Source of the DNA: Membranipora membranacea
Lineage: Eukaryota > Bryozoa > Gymnolaemata > Cheilostomatida > Membraniporidae
Direction of reading: 5' to 3'
Length of the DNA: 64,000 nucleotides
Assembly: GCA_914767715.1 (NCBI GenBank)
Contig: OU612069.1
Coordinates: 24,177,387 to 24,241,386, forward strand
Each line of letters starts with the position of its first letter. Within the stretch, counting starts at the first letter, position 1. A program made the translations under genes and the position numbers. The notes below the pieces were generated by a model, which saw only the letters and a program-made list of their open reading frames with translations, ran no database searches and was not told the DNA's origin. Of this stretch, positions 37,151-49,346 are shown piece by piece.

Positions 37151-40100
37151 ATGTTGCCTGCTGTAGTGCCTTACCTGGTTGGAGTACTGGCTGTGCTGGT
37201 TGGAATATGGCTTTACCAGGTGAGGGTATCATACATCCTTAAATCCTACATGTGTCCTGATGGGCTGTGCTTACCGAATTAAATTGCATTTGTTTGGTTT
37301 TTCCCAAACTTTTTTACCAAACCGATTGGAACTCGTATATCTCTGTAAATATTGTTGCATTTCAAAAACTTGATGGACAAATAACAGCTGGAAATAATAT
37401 TTTCTTGACACATCAGTACTGGAGGAAACACTGTACTGCGTTGTTGAAATCGATAGATTTGATCACTGGCTCGTTTCGCTCTAATACTTATTCCCGAGTC
37501 ACATTGTTGCTAGTGAGTAAGATCAAGGAAAGGGTTGTTGTTATTCAGTATTATATTATTGTAGAGATTTAATGTCACAGAAGATACAGACAGAGCAGAT
37601 AGTCAGGAGAAGATAATACCTGGACTGAATCCGAGATCTGATGAGTATGTAATACCAAGACCTCATACCTGAAGTAATACTCCCAAGTAGCGTGGTGTCT
37701 CAATGCGACCGGACTGTGGTTATAATTGTTGTTATATTTACAAATTTCCTTTGTAGGCCTAAGGTTCAAATTGATATTTTAAACTGACCAAAAATCTATC
37801 AAATACAAATTCTTTTGATGGCTCTATGGCTGCTAAGAAAGACATTGAAAATACATTTTCAACCACTAGTAGTAGAGTAGAGCAGTGAATCTGTGTAGTT
37901 TCGTATGTACCATGTTGACATACTTCAAATAATGTTTATATTACAGTGAAGGTAATATTCAGGATATAGCAGAATCAGGTAGTACTACAGAGTTTCTAAT
38001 AGATATACACAGACAGTTCGGATCCATAGCTTCATTCTGGCTCGGTAAAATTCAAGTAGTGAGCTTAGCTTCTCCAAAGCTCCTCAAACAGGTCGTCCAC
38101 CTCTTCGATAGACCAGGTAAACAAATTTGTCATGAGTCTCAGTGTAAAAGGGTGAAATTATCTATTGAACTCACCAGCTCACCACCTCAATATTTATCAG
38201 CTGTCTATTCTTTTTGTTATTTTCTGATACTCCATACCTAAATCTGGTGTGGATGCCTTTTTGCTGGTTTGATTTCCTTGCAACCACAGCAAGCTGTCAT
38301 TCATATTTCCCCATAAATGTTACCTTGTTAAAGCCATCTATATCTCACTTGTCATTATACCCCATGGATGATTGATGTAGCCGTTTTATTTGTGGTGGGT
38401 GTAGCTATCATGTAGATATTATTTGTGGCCGGGTTCAACAACCTAAATTTTATACATTCTCCTCTATATCCTGACATCTCATCAATCATGCTGATGTGAC
38501 TGTGACCCTTGACTATAAACTCACAGTAGTTTTTACCATTGAGTGAAATTTCTTGGAAAAACGAGATGTGGCTACCTAATTTTAATGACTTGCCAGCAAT
38601 TTCCTGACTGAAAATGTCACTTCGCCCGGCCGCCTATAATAGATAAGTGAGAGACAACGTTAGTGGGGCATTTTTTCAAATATCGAAGAACGTTAGGAAA
38701 CCGGTCCTTACCGCATCCTTAGCTTGAAGCTCTGAATGAAGATGTTGTTTTGTCCATATTAGTAAATTGTGCCAGTTTCAGATGCTAAGACATCAGAAAG
38801 GGCAGCTTTCATAACTGCTACCTCGAAGTTGTCATCTGTTTGTTGAAGTATTTAACACTGGCATCATGGGAGACAGTTGAATTATAAAACTTCTGTCTCA
38901 TTGACAGTTTGCACCATTGAAAGCTCAGCAATAGGATATGTATTTTTGGTGAACTAAAGCTTATTTTCACAATTTAAACTTCTTTACCTGGAATTTTGTC
39001 GAGGATTAGGTCACTTTCAACAATGCAGGGGGCTGAGTCTGAAATGGTTGTTCACTATACAAAATTTACATATTCTGTGTACCAAAAAAAGTATTAAAAG
39101 ATGGAAGACAAGTTAGAGTTTCAATCAAATTCACACCCGAAAAATTCAGCCCCATTAACCAAACCATGATTACTACCTCACTTGATTAATTTCTGTTTCC
39201 CCCTTATATGATGACATTTTAACATCCCATCTATCACTCTATCACTAATGACCAAACTGGTCAATAATTAAAAATGAATGTAACCATATGGTTAAACCTA
39301 ACACTTGTCAAGGCCATTGGGACACCAAACAGGGGAATAACTTTCTTTTGTTCAACATGGCCAATCAAATCTTAGTCATGTTATTGCTGTCAAACATTGG
39401 CTATTGTTTGATGGAGGTCACATTTGGTATTAAGAAACCTTCCCTGTAATTAACCTCAATGGCTACCAACTCTTTTTGACTTCTTTCACTGCTAGTGGAC
39501 CTGTTTAAGAACTTAGAGCCTCTGATCGGACCAGGAAGTACACAATTCAGAAACGGAGAATACGGACAGAAAATGAGAAAAATGGCAGACAGATACTTCT
39601 CTCATGGAAAGCTGGTAGATAAACTATCAATGTTCCAAGAGGTGAGTGTCATAGTAAAATTACAAAATTAATATATAGGTTTCAATTTCAGAAAATGGAA
39701 ATGGAAAAATCTAACGTATAGAGTCTGATGGTATTTCCTATGTCATGTTCTTCGATATATTTAGGGTTGTCAATTCAATGCAGGACACCTATGCATAATT
39801 TATCTTTGACATAGATACCAGGCTTTGTTGACCCTCTCTTATGTATCCTAACTATTGTATTTTATAGGTTGGTGAGGGACTAGTTGAGAAATGGAGAACT
39901 CATGCTGAGACAGGGGAGAGAATTCCTCTATCAGAGCACTCATACGACTGTGTGATGAAATCTCTAACTCGTTACGCCTTTGGTGACTACTTTCAGAGTG
40001 ATGAGGCTCTTCATGAATTCCGCCGAGACTACGACCATGTAAGTGTGAAAATGTTTGTTATACTCGGATATACCTCACTCCATAGCTAGTATACTTTAAC

Positions 40101-43100
40101 TTTAAAGACAAGTCTTTACCTATCAACTGTGAACTGTCGCTGGAGGTAAATCATGTAGAATATGAACATTTCTGATTTCAGAGTTCAGCTGTTTGTGCTT
40201 TTGTGTCACAATCGTTCCTACCAGAGTTATGTATCTTTATTTTGGGTTGACAAATCATTTACCATTCAATAATAAGGTCTGTCAGACTCAATGAAGAAGG
40301 GGAAATAAGGCCTTTGGATCTAATTTCTATCCCACTAAAGCAGGTCCGAAAGAAAGTTCAATTTTTCAATCTGTCAATTAAAGTAAGTAAATATTGTGCT
40401 GTGGTTTGTTTTTAGGTATTTTGGATTTTGGAGAATTTCTTGGTTGATGGTCCACTAAAAGCAGGTAGCGACGAAGAAAAATCCTTCAATGCTGGTTCGT
40501 GTTAATTGGCTTGGTATTTGAACTTTAACAAAACCCTTTTCTTTCAAAACATAACCCTTGCAGGATAAAATCTACACCCTTGGTTGAATTCAACTATCAG
40601 ACTGCTCTACGTAATACCCCATTATTCAACAAGAAAGGCATTGTGAATCTAAAATCCGATGCTAAAAATTTTAGTTTCACACTGCCTTCCTTGTCAAATA
40701 ACTGACTATGCTATCAATCTCAATTTGACTTAAAATTCCATGGTACCCTACTGACCTTAATAATTCGCGAACTCCTAATTCGCGAAGGGCACAACTCCAA
40801 CCTTTTTCACCAGCCTTAATTATTCACGGATCTCAGGCCCGCGAATTTGAGAGGATAACTCCTCTATAGCAGTAGTAGTATTCTATTTTAAAAAAAACAG
40901 ACGTTGTTGGGAATTTAACCGGAAACATCCTATCACACCGTGATCACAAGGCAGATGCTCTACACACTGATCTATTTAGCCTCTTGACATTGTTGAGGTG
41001 TATTTAGCTAGTTTTATGTATTCGCTGTTTCTGTCATCGCTAATCGCGAATTATTAAACCACTTGAAAACATAATAAGGTCAGTAGGGTATTTGAACAAT
41101 CACAGGCTATATTCTCAAAAATGTCAACAGGCAAGAACAAACTCCTCTGACAGACCAATCGTTTTATTTGATATTCTTGCTTAGGGATGGCCAGGATGAA
41201 GAAGGTTGTTAACACTTTACTGACAGAGAGGCAGGAGGCTGAGATCGCCCCTGAAGATAAGCTGTTTGTAGGTAGGTTCTGGGGCTAACCCATTAGTCTG
41301 TTCATGCTGGAGAAATCGATTGTGTAACGCTTTTGACACTCTAAACCTAAACTTCTTTCACACCAATCGACCGTCACTGATTAGCAGTCAAACTGAGAAA
41401 AAGTACCATCACTCTGCCAGAAAATTTGACATGATTCAAAGGGATCAATGAGGGGCACATAGATTTGAATTCCATTTGGTGTGTTCCATGATGATCGCGG
41501 TCTGATCTCTTACAAGAATTTTGATATGTCATCACATCTGGTTTCTTCAACAATCATATCTAAACAAAATACTAAAGCTTATGCACATGTAATCAATACT
41601 GATTTTCATATTACTTTTTTTTTAGTGACAGTGTAAGGTAATAGACTCTATTGGTAGTTGTGTAAAGGTCCCTTCTAATCTCTCCGAAATATATGATAGA
41701 ATGCATGTTGTTATCATCTCTTTTTACAGCAGTAGACAACCTCAAGTTGAAACATTATTTCCGAGCAATAGATCTCTTACGTTTCCAAGAAAACTCCGGC
41801 CTAAACTTGTTGTCGAGCCTCTCATCGATTCATAACATTCACAAGTCCTTTGTTTCTTCATTTAGACCATTTGCTGGATGAATTTGTTAATGAAGATGAG
41901 TTATTTAGTGATTGTATAACTTATCTGATAGCGGGATCCCACACCTCAGGTTTTTGTAAGTATTACTCAAACCCTACAGCACCTAATCGAAAGATGATTT
42001 CTATATTTGAAATGTAGAGAGACAATAAACCTATCAAAATCATTGTCTCTTAATCAATACCTCATCACCTATCCTCAATTTGACTTCTCCATCTTAACCT
42101 GTCCTGAGGATCTTCTTCACTGAGAAAACAGGATTAGAGATCCTTCCTGATTGTCTCCTTTATCAATAAGTGCTCTCTCAAACTATTGTAGAGTCTTACA
42201 AGCTAATTACTACCTAATGCTAAATCTTGAGTCATTCCATTTCGTCTATATCTTGTATTTCTTTTTAAAAAACCACTCTTAATGAGATCAGATCGCCATG
42301 CATAATACATTATAATCTTGTTCTGTCTCAGATGTATTCTGGGCTTTGTATCACCTGGCCAATCATCTAGATGTTCAGGAGAAATGTCATACTGAGATCT
42401 GTGACCTATATAAGGGAGGACCAATCACATGGGAGACAATGAAAGAAATGAAGTAAGTTTATTTGTTAGGAGTGAATATCGATACCAGAGCATCGGATAA
42501 CATGGAAACACTGATACTGTATCTATTTCAGGCCCAGGCCCTGAATCTTGTCAACATAGTCCACATGTCCGCGTGTCAAATTCATGGTCGTTTATAAGTC
42601 TTTTCTAGACCTAGTGTTTTTAATGCTATCAAATGACTTAAAAACATTAAAGATGTAGACAATAAGCTAACCTTTTGTAAGTGATATCAGGACAGATACT
42701 TACGCTGTTCATTATTCCTGGCAGACACTGACGCTTTGTATATTATCTGAACTGTGCTTATCTGCAGAATTCTCCTTAACCTTTACTTACCATCTGTACT
42801 TTCTCTCACACATACTTACCCTCTGTACTTTCTCTGATAGGTACTTACTCGCTGTGCTGAATGAGACACAGAGACTTACTCCATTAGCTCCATTTGCTGC
42901 TCGATATTCTGAGAAGGATCTGATACTGGAAGGTTATACTGTTAAAGCAAACGTAAGTCATTATCTCTTCCCACCCTAGCACGGCCCATACTTTTCTGTA
43001 ATCATAGACTTGCATTAAAAACAAAGTTCGGCTGTAACATTCCTGACTTAAGAAGATGGCGTAGTAGGTTTACTCAATGGCGGGTAGTTGAACTACTTTG

Positions 43101-44566
43101 AACCATTGACCATCAGCCTATGGCTAGTGATGTTACATAATAATACATTCATTCATTTCAAAGTCAAACATACTCATCCGTAGTTGTCTACTCTTTGAGG
43201 AAGTAAGGGCAACTCCATCTTTCAAAGTAATTTTTTCAGGGAGTCTAAATCTCCTACTTCCACATGGTCAAAGAATCATGTTACTATATAATAATGTATT
43301 TATTCCATATTAGTAATATTGCCGCCAATCAATGCTGACAATGACTTCTGCTAAATCAATATTGTTTTGGAAATAGCTGCCCAAAATATTATCTATAGAG
43401 ACAATAATATGCATAAAACTAATAAACCAGCAATCCAACGATATATCGCTCAGGCACTCGTGGAGTATAAAAGTTGAAGTTGTAAGTTGAACTCATTTCC
43501 ATATTTGTATCTCTATTTTCAGACTCCGATATTTCTCGCTAATCACACAATGCACTGGGATGAAAAGATGTGGGATTCTCCCCAAACGTAAGCATGACAC
43601 TAATTTGACACCATTTTGGAGTGATTATTCAGGCTGCTTTCAGATTTGTAGTAACTTAAACTACCATGTGATTTGTAAAAATAATTTAAAAACAATTTAT
43701 GATACCTGAGCTATTTCAGGTTCAGGTATACAAAACATGATTCAGCAGAACTACTGGTTGTTGAGCAGAAAAAGGCACTAGGAATAAGTGAACTAACATA
43801 TCGAACAGCCAGCCTGGTGGTGACATACAGATCTGAACCTAGGGCAGCTGGTATCCCTTTTTGAAAGCTCTGGTCTTGTAGCTTGATGACACATAGTGGG
43901 TTTTCAGTTTTTAGGATACAAGTGGCAAAGTATATACATCTATTATTGCTTTGTATTAGTATAATTTGTATTTGTATTTTTATGAATTTAGGTTTAACCC
44001 CGACAGATTTTTGGATATGTCTAAGATCGAACCCTTCAAGTTTGAGCCGTTTGGTATCGGCAAAAGAAAATGTCCAGGTTATCGTATGGCTGACATGGAG
44101 GCTCAGATATTTCTTATTCTTCTGCTCAAAAGTTTCAAGGTAGGCCCTATACTTTGTCATATTGATCTGACTAGCTGTTAACGAATGATATGGTCTCCTT
44201 GTGTTTTCGAACTATCAAAAAAATCAGGCTAATCAGGCCAAAGGAATTCCATTGCTAACTCTGTGACGCTAGCTATGCAAATATGGGCCATGCGCAAAGT
44301 TTAGATACTTGATTGGGGGTTGTAAGATCCATATGCTGATGATGTCAGCATATAGTATATATATCACATAATATAATTACCACTATAATAATATAATAAG
44401 CAGTCCTCAAGTATAATTTATTGTGGCAGTCTCCTAGAATTTGATCGTAAAGTATTTCATTCTTCACTTTCAGGTGGCACTGCTGCCAGATCAGCCACTC
44501 AAGTATAAGTTTGGTATATTAGTAAAGCCAGATGTGGAGATTTACGCTACTGTAGAGAAAAGATAG
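37151..44566 (+). CDS. CYP20-like: CYP20-like cytochrome P450, copy 2 (13 exons)
   Basis: Exons are 37151-37219, 37565-37644, 37947-38116, 39496-39641, 39868-40038, 40416-40494, 41185-41271, 41866-41955, 42332-42452, 42841-42952, 43523-43587, 43992-44139 and 44474-44566. Each has exactly the length of its copy 1 partner, giving 476 residues. The anchor, AGSHTSG, E346/R349 and Cys424 heme loop are unchanged. By eye the proteins differ at about six places: Q51E, E148D, D275V, S286T, F302Y and T448A. Exons 1, 2, 10, 11 and 12 encode identical peptide. All splice dinucleotides are kept. Role as for copy 1: a microsomal heme-thiolate monooxygenase, substrate unknown. The intron before exon 8 differs strongly from copy 1 (about 41,400-41,680 against 24,000-24,290), so one copy has had sequence replaced there. 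Confidence 0.86.
40746..41088. mobile_element. Tc1/mariner-like MITE in intron 6 of copy 2
   Basis: Same element and position as 23,357-23,694, so it predates the duplication. The terminal repeats CCCTACTGACCTTA and TAAGGTCAGTAGGG are perfect and flanked by TA. The tRNA-like segment is retained. Confidence 0.75.
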
Positions 44567-45239
44567 ACATGCAGGGCAACTCAAGCTGGTGTAAAACTTG
44601 AGAACACTCATTCATAATCTCTACCCTAGAGGAAAAAATACATTTTATAACTAAAACAGAGTGACTTTATGTCAGCTAGCACCAGTTTTATATTTGAGAT
44701 GATATAATAGCAGTGAGGCTTGGTAAACATTAGCAAGCAACAAGTATCTGCATAAGCTAAGGACTTTTATATAATACTAATTATGGACTAAATGATCACT
44801 TTCTACATGCTATTTCAACATGAGGCACATGCTTCGGGTGCCCGTGACAACCCTGTTGGACGTCAGGACCAGAAACAGTAGTGCTGACTTAGTATAAGTT
44901 AGAAAACATGAAAACTTTTCCTTCAACGGTTTTTTATCTTTGGAAATATTGCAATAAAATGAAATATTTTTAGTTGAATTGAGCATATAGAAGCCTCAAT
45001 GGTTTATAAGTTGACCTTCTTGTGCTTCCATGGGATACCAAGTTAGTAAAGGCAATTTATATTTTATAATGACTGTATCAACTCTCATAGTTACGTTATT
45101 CTGGCAATATGACAAAAGTCAGAGAATTTAATGGTCTAAAGTCTAATTTATGGCCAGACTCAGCTTTCAGTTTGTGATTTTATGTCAAACGAAAAACTTG
45201 ACCTCAATAGGTAAAGGGCTAGATGAAACTGTTTATCGT

Positions 45240-45300
45240 GTCTTATATTGCTGTTGACACCCCCTTCCTCTATTACTAGGCTCCTCTTACTGCTGTTGTA
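45240..45300 (+). repeat. Unexpanded minisatellite locus
   Basis: About one 42-bp unit plus a partial unit (TGCTGTTGACACCCCC through CTCCTCTTAC), flanked by the same sequences that flank the 5-kb array in unit 1. This is the unexpanded, probably ancestral, form. Confidence 0.9.
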
Positions 45301-45401
45301 GTAGGGTCTCATCAAGTTGCTGGGATGTCAGTAATTGTTAGCCGCAGTGGCGATTTCTATGACAAAGTTAATTAACTGATATTTTCAAATTCTAGAAAAA
45401 C

Positions 45402-45460
45402 ACTCCAGGGTGTCTTACCCTAGACCCTGCTCTCCAGGGTGACTAACCCTAGACCCTGCT
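45402..45460 (+). repeat. 29-bp tandem repeat, two copies
   Basis: Counterpart of 32,964-33,037 with one fewer copy. Confidence 0.8.
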
Positions 45461-46585
45461 GCGTGTTGATGATAATTTTTACATCCTTTCAGTCCCTGAG
45501 AAATTGCCAGCCCTGATTGGTCTGAGATTAGTATTACCGTCGGATAAAATTGATCGATTTTTTGAATAGTACTTCATTTACTCTGGAATGTTGTTTAGAT
45601 AAAATCGATATATATATACAAATATATGGATTTCTCCAACTAAAATGGTGTAAAATATAGCAGCTAGCAGCAAACGTAAAATCCTCATCAGCGTCACATT
45701 GTGTTATATGTATGTTTATCAACATTCAATGTACATATATTATAGAGTAAAACCAACAAAGGCAGGTCAATTATGTGTGTATATTGTATTGTATCATTGG
45801 TGATAAAATCATTTGTTGGTTGAGCGCTCTGTTGTAAATGATAAAAAAATCTAAAATAAAAATCTAAAATGTCTACTTAAATAATCCGTTTGAAAAAAGA
45901 TACAGCTTGGTGTCTAAAACAGAACTTCCTCAGGTTGTAAATTGTATTTATCCACAATTTTTCGAATTGGGACCTAATTTGTAAGTTTGTATACAAATAA
46001 ATCTTCCTGCCATTGTATAATGCTGTTAATGAGTAGAGCATAAGAGATATGGTTTTTACTTATGTTGAGAGAGATGCCAAGTAATTTGTAAAGTGATCTG
46101 GTGATACCATGAGGCAGCAGGAAAAGTGGGTAATGCCGCTGAATGAGGCAAGGGCAAGGAACATGCTGTCTAATAAGTTTGTGTTCAGCGCTTTTTATGA
46201 AGATGTTTTGAATCAAAAAAGTTGTGTAAGAATGAATTAATAGTCGCCTGGCTTGGAGCTACAGGTAGATAGGAACGTATATGTTCTCTCAGGAGATTGT
46301 CCACAAAACTTCACTTATGTGTTAATGATAAATGCATGTGTATTAAAAACCCATATCCAGTGCCTCATCACTTTTTCAAAAAGTGTTTTGAAAAAAAGAT
46401 AAGAAGCTGCTGATTCACACTCCTGTGTTCTACCACATATGTGTAGTAAAACCAGATGAGGGTGTGCTAATTATATTTTTTGTCTGATATGTGCCATCAA
46501 AGCTTGAAATCAATTGAAAATTTAAAAACAGCTTACTTTACCCATATATTCCAATATATATCAATGAAAATCTATAAGCTTCAGC

Positions 46586-46657
46586 GTCGGTGTGGCTGAG
46601 TGACCAGTGTGCTCGATCACAGCGTAGGTGGCCCAAGTTCAAATCCCAGTTGGGCAC
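46586..46657 (+). ncRNA. tRNA-like SINE head
   Basis: GTGTGGCTGAGTGACCAG resembles an A box and AAGTTCAAATCCCAG a B box, at tRNA-like spacing. The 5' and 3' ends do not form an acceptor stem. This is a tRNA-derived sequence, perhaps a SINE head, lying just outside the right edge of duplication unit 2. Confidence 0.5.
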
Positions 46658-47720
46658 AAAAATGAAGCAAGGACGCATCGGCATAATCCATTATTTTTGT
46701 ATATAGATATTGTGTGCTTTGCACAATTGTGTGTTACACACAATTGTGTTATATTTAATTATATCTTAAATTTGTCATTTCAAATTGTCATTATAAAGCA
46801 TGTTCAAACTGTATTTTTCTCTGGTTCTGGAAATATATAACATTCAATGCACCAAAATTTCATTCAAAAAAGAGCATGCCTTTTAAAGAAGGGCGGAGAT
46901 TTTGAATTTTACCCGTCGCTGCACAGGGAACGCCCAATCAGTTGTTTCGGCTGTGATTTTTTTATAATTATTTTATCAAAATTAAAATTTTATTTGGTTC
47001 TCTATATGAGGCCAGGTTTGCAAAATGAGGCCCCGGTGACAAGCAGTACTATAAATTATGAAAAGTCCATGTACTTATATATAACATTGATTGTTCAAAC
47101 ATACGGTGGGGTCCAGTCTTTCGGACCAGGGACACTTTCATACTTAGCCATTAATATGCTACTTATTACAAACACATTTTATACCTTTTCCATAGGTTGT
47201 TATATTTTTTTTTTATGTAAGAAATATCAAAGCTTGACAGGATTATAAAATTGAAGAAATCTTGAAGCTGTTCTTTTGAAGGCAATGGGCTAGTTATTGC
47301 TGTTATTATACATGCGAGGGGCGCTGATAATGAAATGTAAACAAAGGCTTTGACAATTAATTTTGTTACACAGCCATTCCCATTTGTGTTTTGACTATGC
47401 TTTCTTCAAAAGTGCAGATATAGGGTTCTGTAACAAGTGGCTAACGAAAAATATACCTGTAATTATCTCTTGAACAGTATCAAGTACCATTATTGTCTCT
47501 GACCAGCTATAAGCTAAATTGAGGTTGCTGTGCTTTTCCTTATCAAAACACCAGCTGCTGAGTGAGACAATCACTTGAAATCGAGTAGATATTGAAGTAG
47601 AACCAGTTGGTATCAGGCTTGTGAAGCCGTCTAGACTTGTGAATGATTCGGCATGTGGTGCCAGTGCCAAAATTTCCCATCATGAGGTATTGAGGTGCAA
47701 CGCCTCAATAAAACATAACT
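46658..47720. other. No supported gene
   Basis: AT-rich, with a 133-codon plus-strand frame (46,847-47,248) and a 91-codon minus-strand frame (47,395-47,670). Neither has splice context, a domain or coding-like composition. Confidence 0.45.
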
Positions 47721-47845
47721 TAAAGACTTTGTTTGAGGCTGCTCTTTTGTATCACATCTTATTCTCCATATTTTATTCTATCATGTGAGCGATTTTCAGC
47801 TTTAGAATCCAAATATTGAGGAAGTTATGGCCTCTCAAACTTCCA
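47721..47845 (+). repeat. Inverted dispersed repeat, left copy
   Basis: About 125 bp containing TATCACATCTTATTCTCC and AGGAAGTTATGGCCTCTC, present in the opposite orientation at 54,041-54,167. The pair brackets the 48-54 kb duplication. Confidence 0.85.
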
Positions 47846-47984
47846 GGGTGATTGCCTTCAATCGGCATTGGGAATAAGCGGATGTTTCCCCTGGGGTATG
47901 TCACAACCATAGACATGTGACATAGACATGAGTTATTAGTTAATACACTAATAATCACATAATAATTGATGATCAAAATTCAGA

Positions 47985-48060
47985 CCTGGGTGGGAATCGA
48001 ACACGGGTCCCCATGCCCATCGGCAACGACGCCGCCCAGAGATCCACTATACTTTCACCT
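47985..48060 (-). ncRNA. tRNA-like sequence
   Basis: The minus strand has AAGTATAGTGGATCTCTGG (tRNA-Asp-like A-box area) and GTGTTCGATTCCCACC (good B box). The middle does not fold into a clear anticodon arm. The left edge of the 48-51 kb duplication falls inside it, so the duplicate copy has only the first part. Confidence 0.5.
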
Positions 48061-48485
48061 AAAATTGAGAATAATTGAGAAAATTGAGAATCCTGCCAGA
48101 GTAGACAACTCTACTATCTAAAAATTGAGAAAATATATCCCTTCAATACATTGTCTCGCATTTTCTCAATTTTTATTTGTTCTCAATTCTCAAAATTTCC
48201 AATGAAACATGAATTGTAAATTATTAAAACAATTTTTCAAGTTGAATTGTTATTGAAAACTACATAAATCCCTCACTATCTTCCGAATTACATTCCTGCT
48301 CAACTATTATGAAGCAAACCGAGTGGTTTTGACAAGAGAGTAGAGACTGAAAGCGTACAAGCAAGCACTGGACAAATTCCTTATACTCTTTTTATGATGA
48401 AGCAAAATAAGCTTAGCTGTATGTTTTACTTATATGAGTTGGTTGAAGACTGACAGGACTGGACTGTATAAAAACATCTGGCCTG

Positions 48486-49346
48486 ATGATGAGAAGAAGA
48501 CTGGTTAGTTTTGAACCAAAGAAAGATGATGATGTGAGTATTTTTTTACTACTACTAGTCAATAATGTCACAAATAAGTCAAGTTGGTTAAAAAAATCGT
48601 TGGTTGGTTAAAATCCCAATGGTTGGTCACTCACCACATCATGGCGGCGAAATAGTGTGCCTTAAGGGCGAGGCTGCAATGACTGCGCCAATTTGCTCTC
48701 AGTTTGTAGGCAGGTCGGAGCACACCTGGGGGTCCAACAACTCCCAGTAGTCAGTGGACTGCAGTGGGATACGAACCCACGACTTTCAACACTTGCATGA
48801 TGAAAGTCCGGCGCTCTAACCACCGAGCCACCTCCTACTCCTTGAGTACACTTACTCTTAGCAAGGAGTTAAAGGGATGGATAGCTGCTTAGGTGGTAGC
48901 CTGTCTTGAAAAGCTTTGTCAATCTTTGACAAGCTTGTCAAGACAGGTTACTTAGGTGGGTAGTACTAGTAGCTTAGTTTTTATCTCCAATAATTGATTG
49001 ATTGATTCCTTGCTGGTGGACTGAGTTACCTCAGTTAGCCCTGTCTTTGGAACTGAGGGACAGTAAGGGATTAGGGCGAAGTGATGGCAACATGTTGACT
49101 AGCGTAGTTAGTGCTCATTCTCATTGAAAGAGCTCCTGATCCAGCGATCAGTTGAGTATTTACGTAATCGTTGTCTTGCTCAGATTTACATTGTATGATC
49201 TTGTAGGTACACAATCTATATTTCTGGATGTACTTTTTGGGACAAGGCTGCCAGCAGTTAAGTTGAAGACCCGATTGCTATTCAGAGGAAGACATGGTTC
49301 AATGCAGAAATGACTGATCTAGAGAAGATAGCACCTTCCGCTAAGC
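48486..49346 (+). pseudogene. Decayed exons, possibly transporter-like, copy A
   Basis: A short first exon (48,486-48,533, MMRRRLVSFEPKKDDD then GTGAGT) could splice in phase 0 to 49,207-49,266 (VHNLYFWMYFLGQGCQQLS then TGA). An overlapping frame (49,265-49,346, EDPIAIQRKTWFNAEMTDLE) ends at GTAAGT. The P-x-D...Y...FLGxG pattern is reminiscent of the start of equilibrative nucleoside transporters, but the frame stops at once. Other exon-like pieces at 49,756-49,858 also contain stops. Identity is speculative. Confidence 0.25.
48590..48838 (-). mobile_element. tRNA-headed SINE
   Basis: The minus strand starts with GTGGCTCGGTGGTTAGAGCG (A box), then a self-complementary GACTTTCA...TGAAAGTC arm and GTGGGTTCGTATCCCAC (B box within a T-arm), followed by about 170 bp of unrelated body. 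It is absent from unit B, consistent with insertion after duplication or deletion from B. Confidence 0.65.

Larger units (their letters stand above)
34015..46472 (+). repeat. Segmental duplication, unit 2
   Basis: Tandem copy of unit 1 joined to it through ten unrelated bases (34,005-34,014). The left part is collapsed. Sequence matching 11,027-11,127 runs directly into sequence matching 14,390-14,447 (shared TTTGTC at the joint), then into sequence matching 18,084-18,158. After a LINE insertion it follows unit 1 to the end. It carries CYP20-like copy 2. Confidence 0.85.

Noticed and set aside
46847-47248. 133-codon plus-strand frame
   Set aside because: Composition is that of translated AT-rich noncoding DNA, with no domain or splice context.
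46586-48838. Functional tRNA genes at 46.6, 48.0 and 48.8 kb
   Set aside because: A- and B-box-like motifs are present, but acceptor stems do not pair and anticodon arms are abnormal. They fit SINE heads better.
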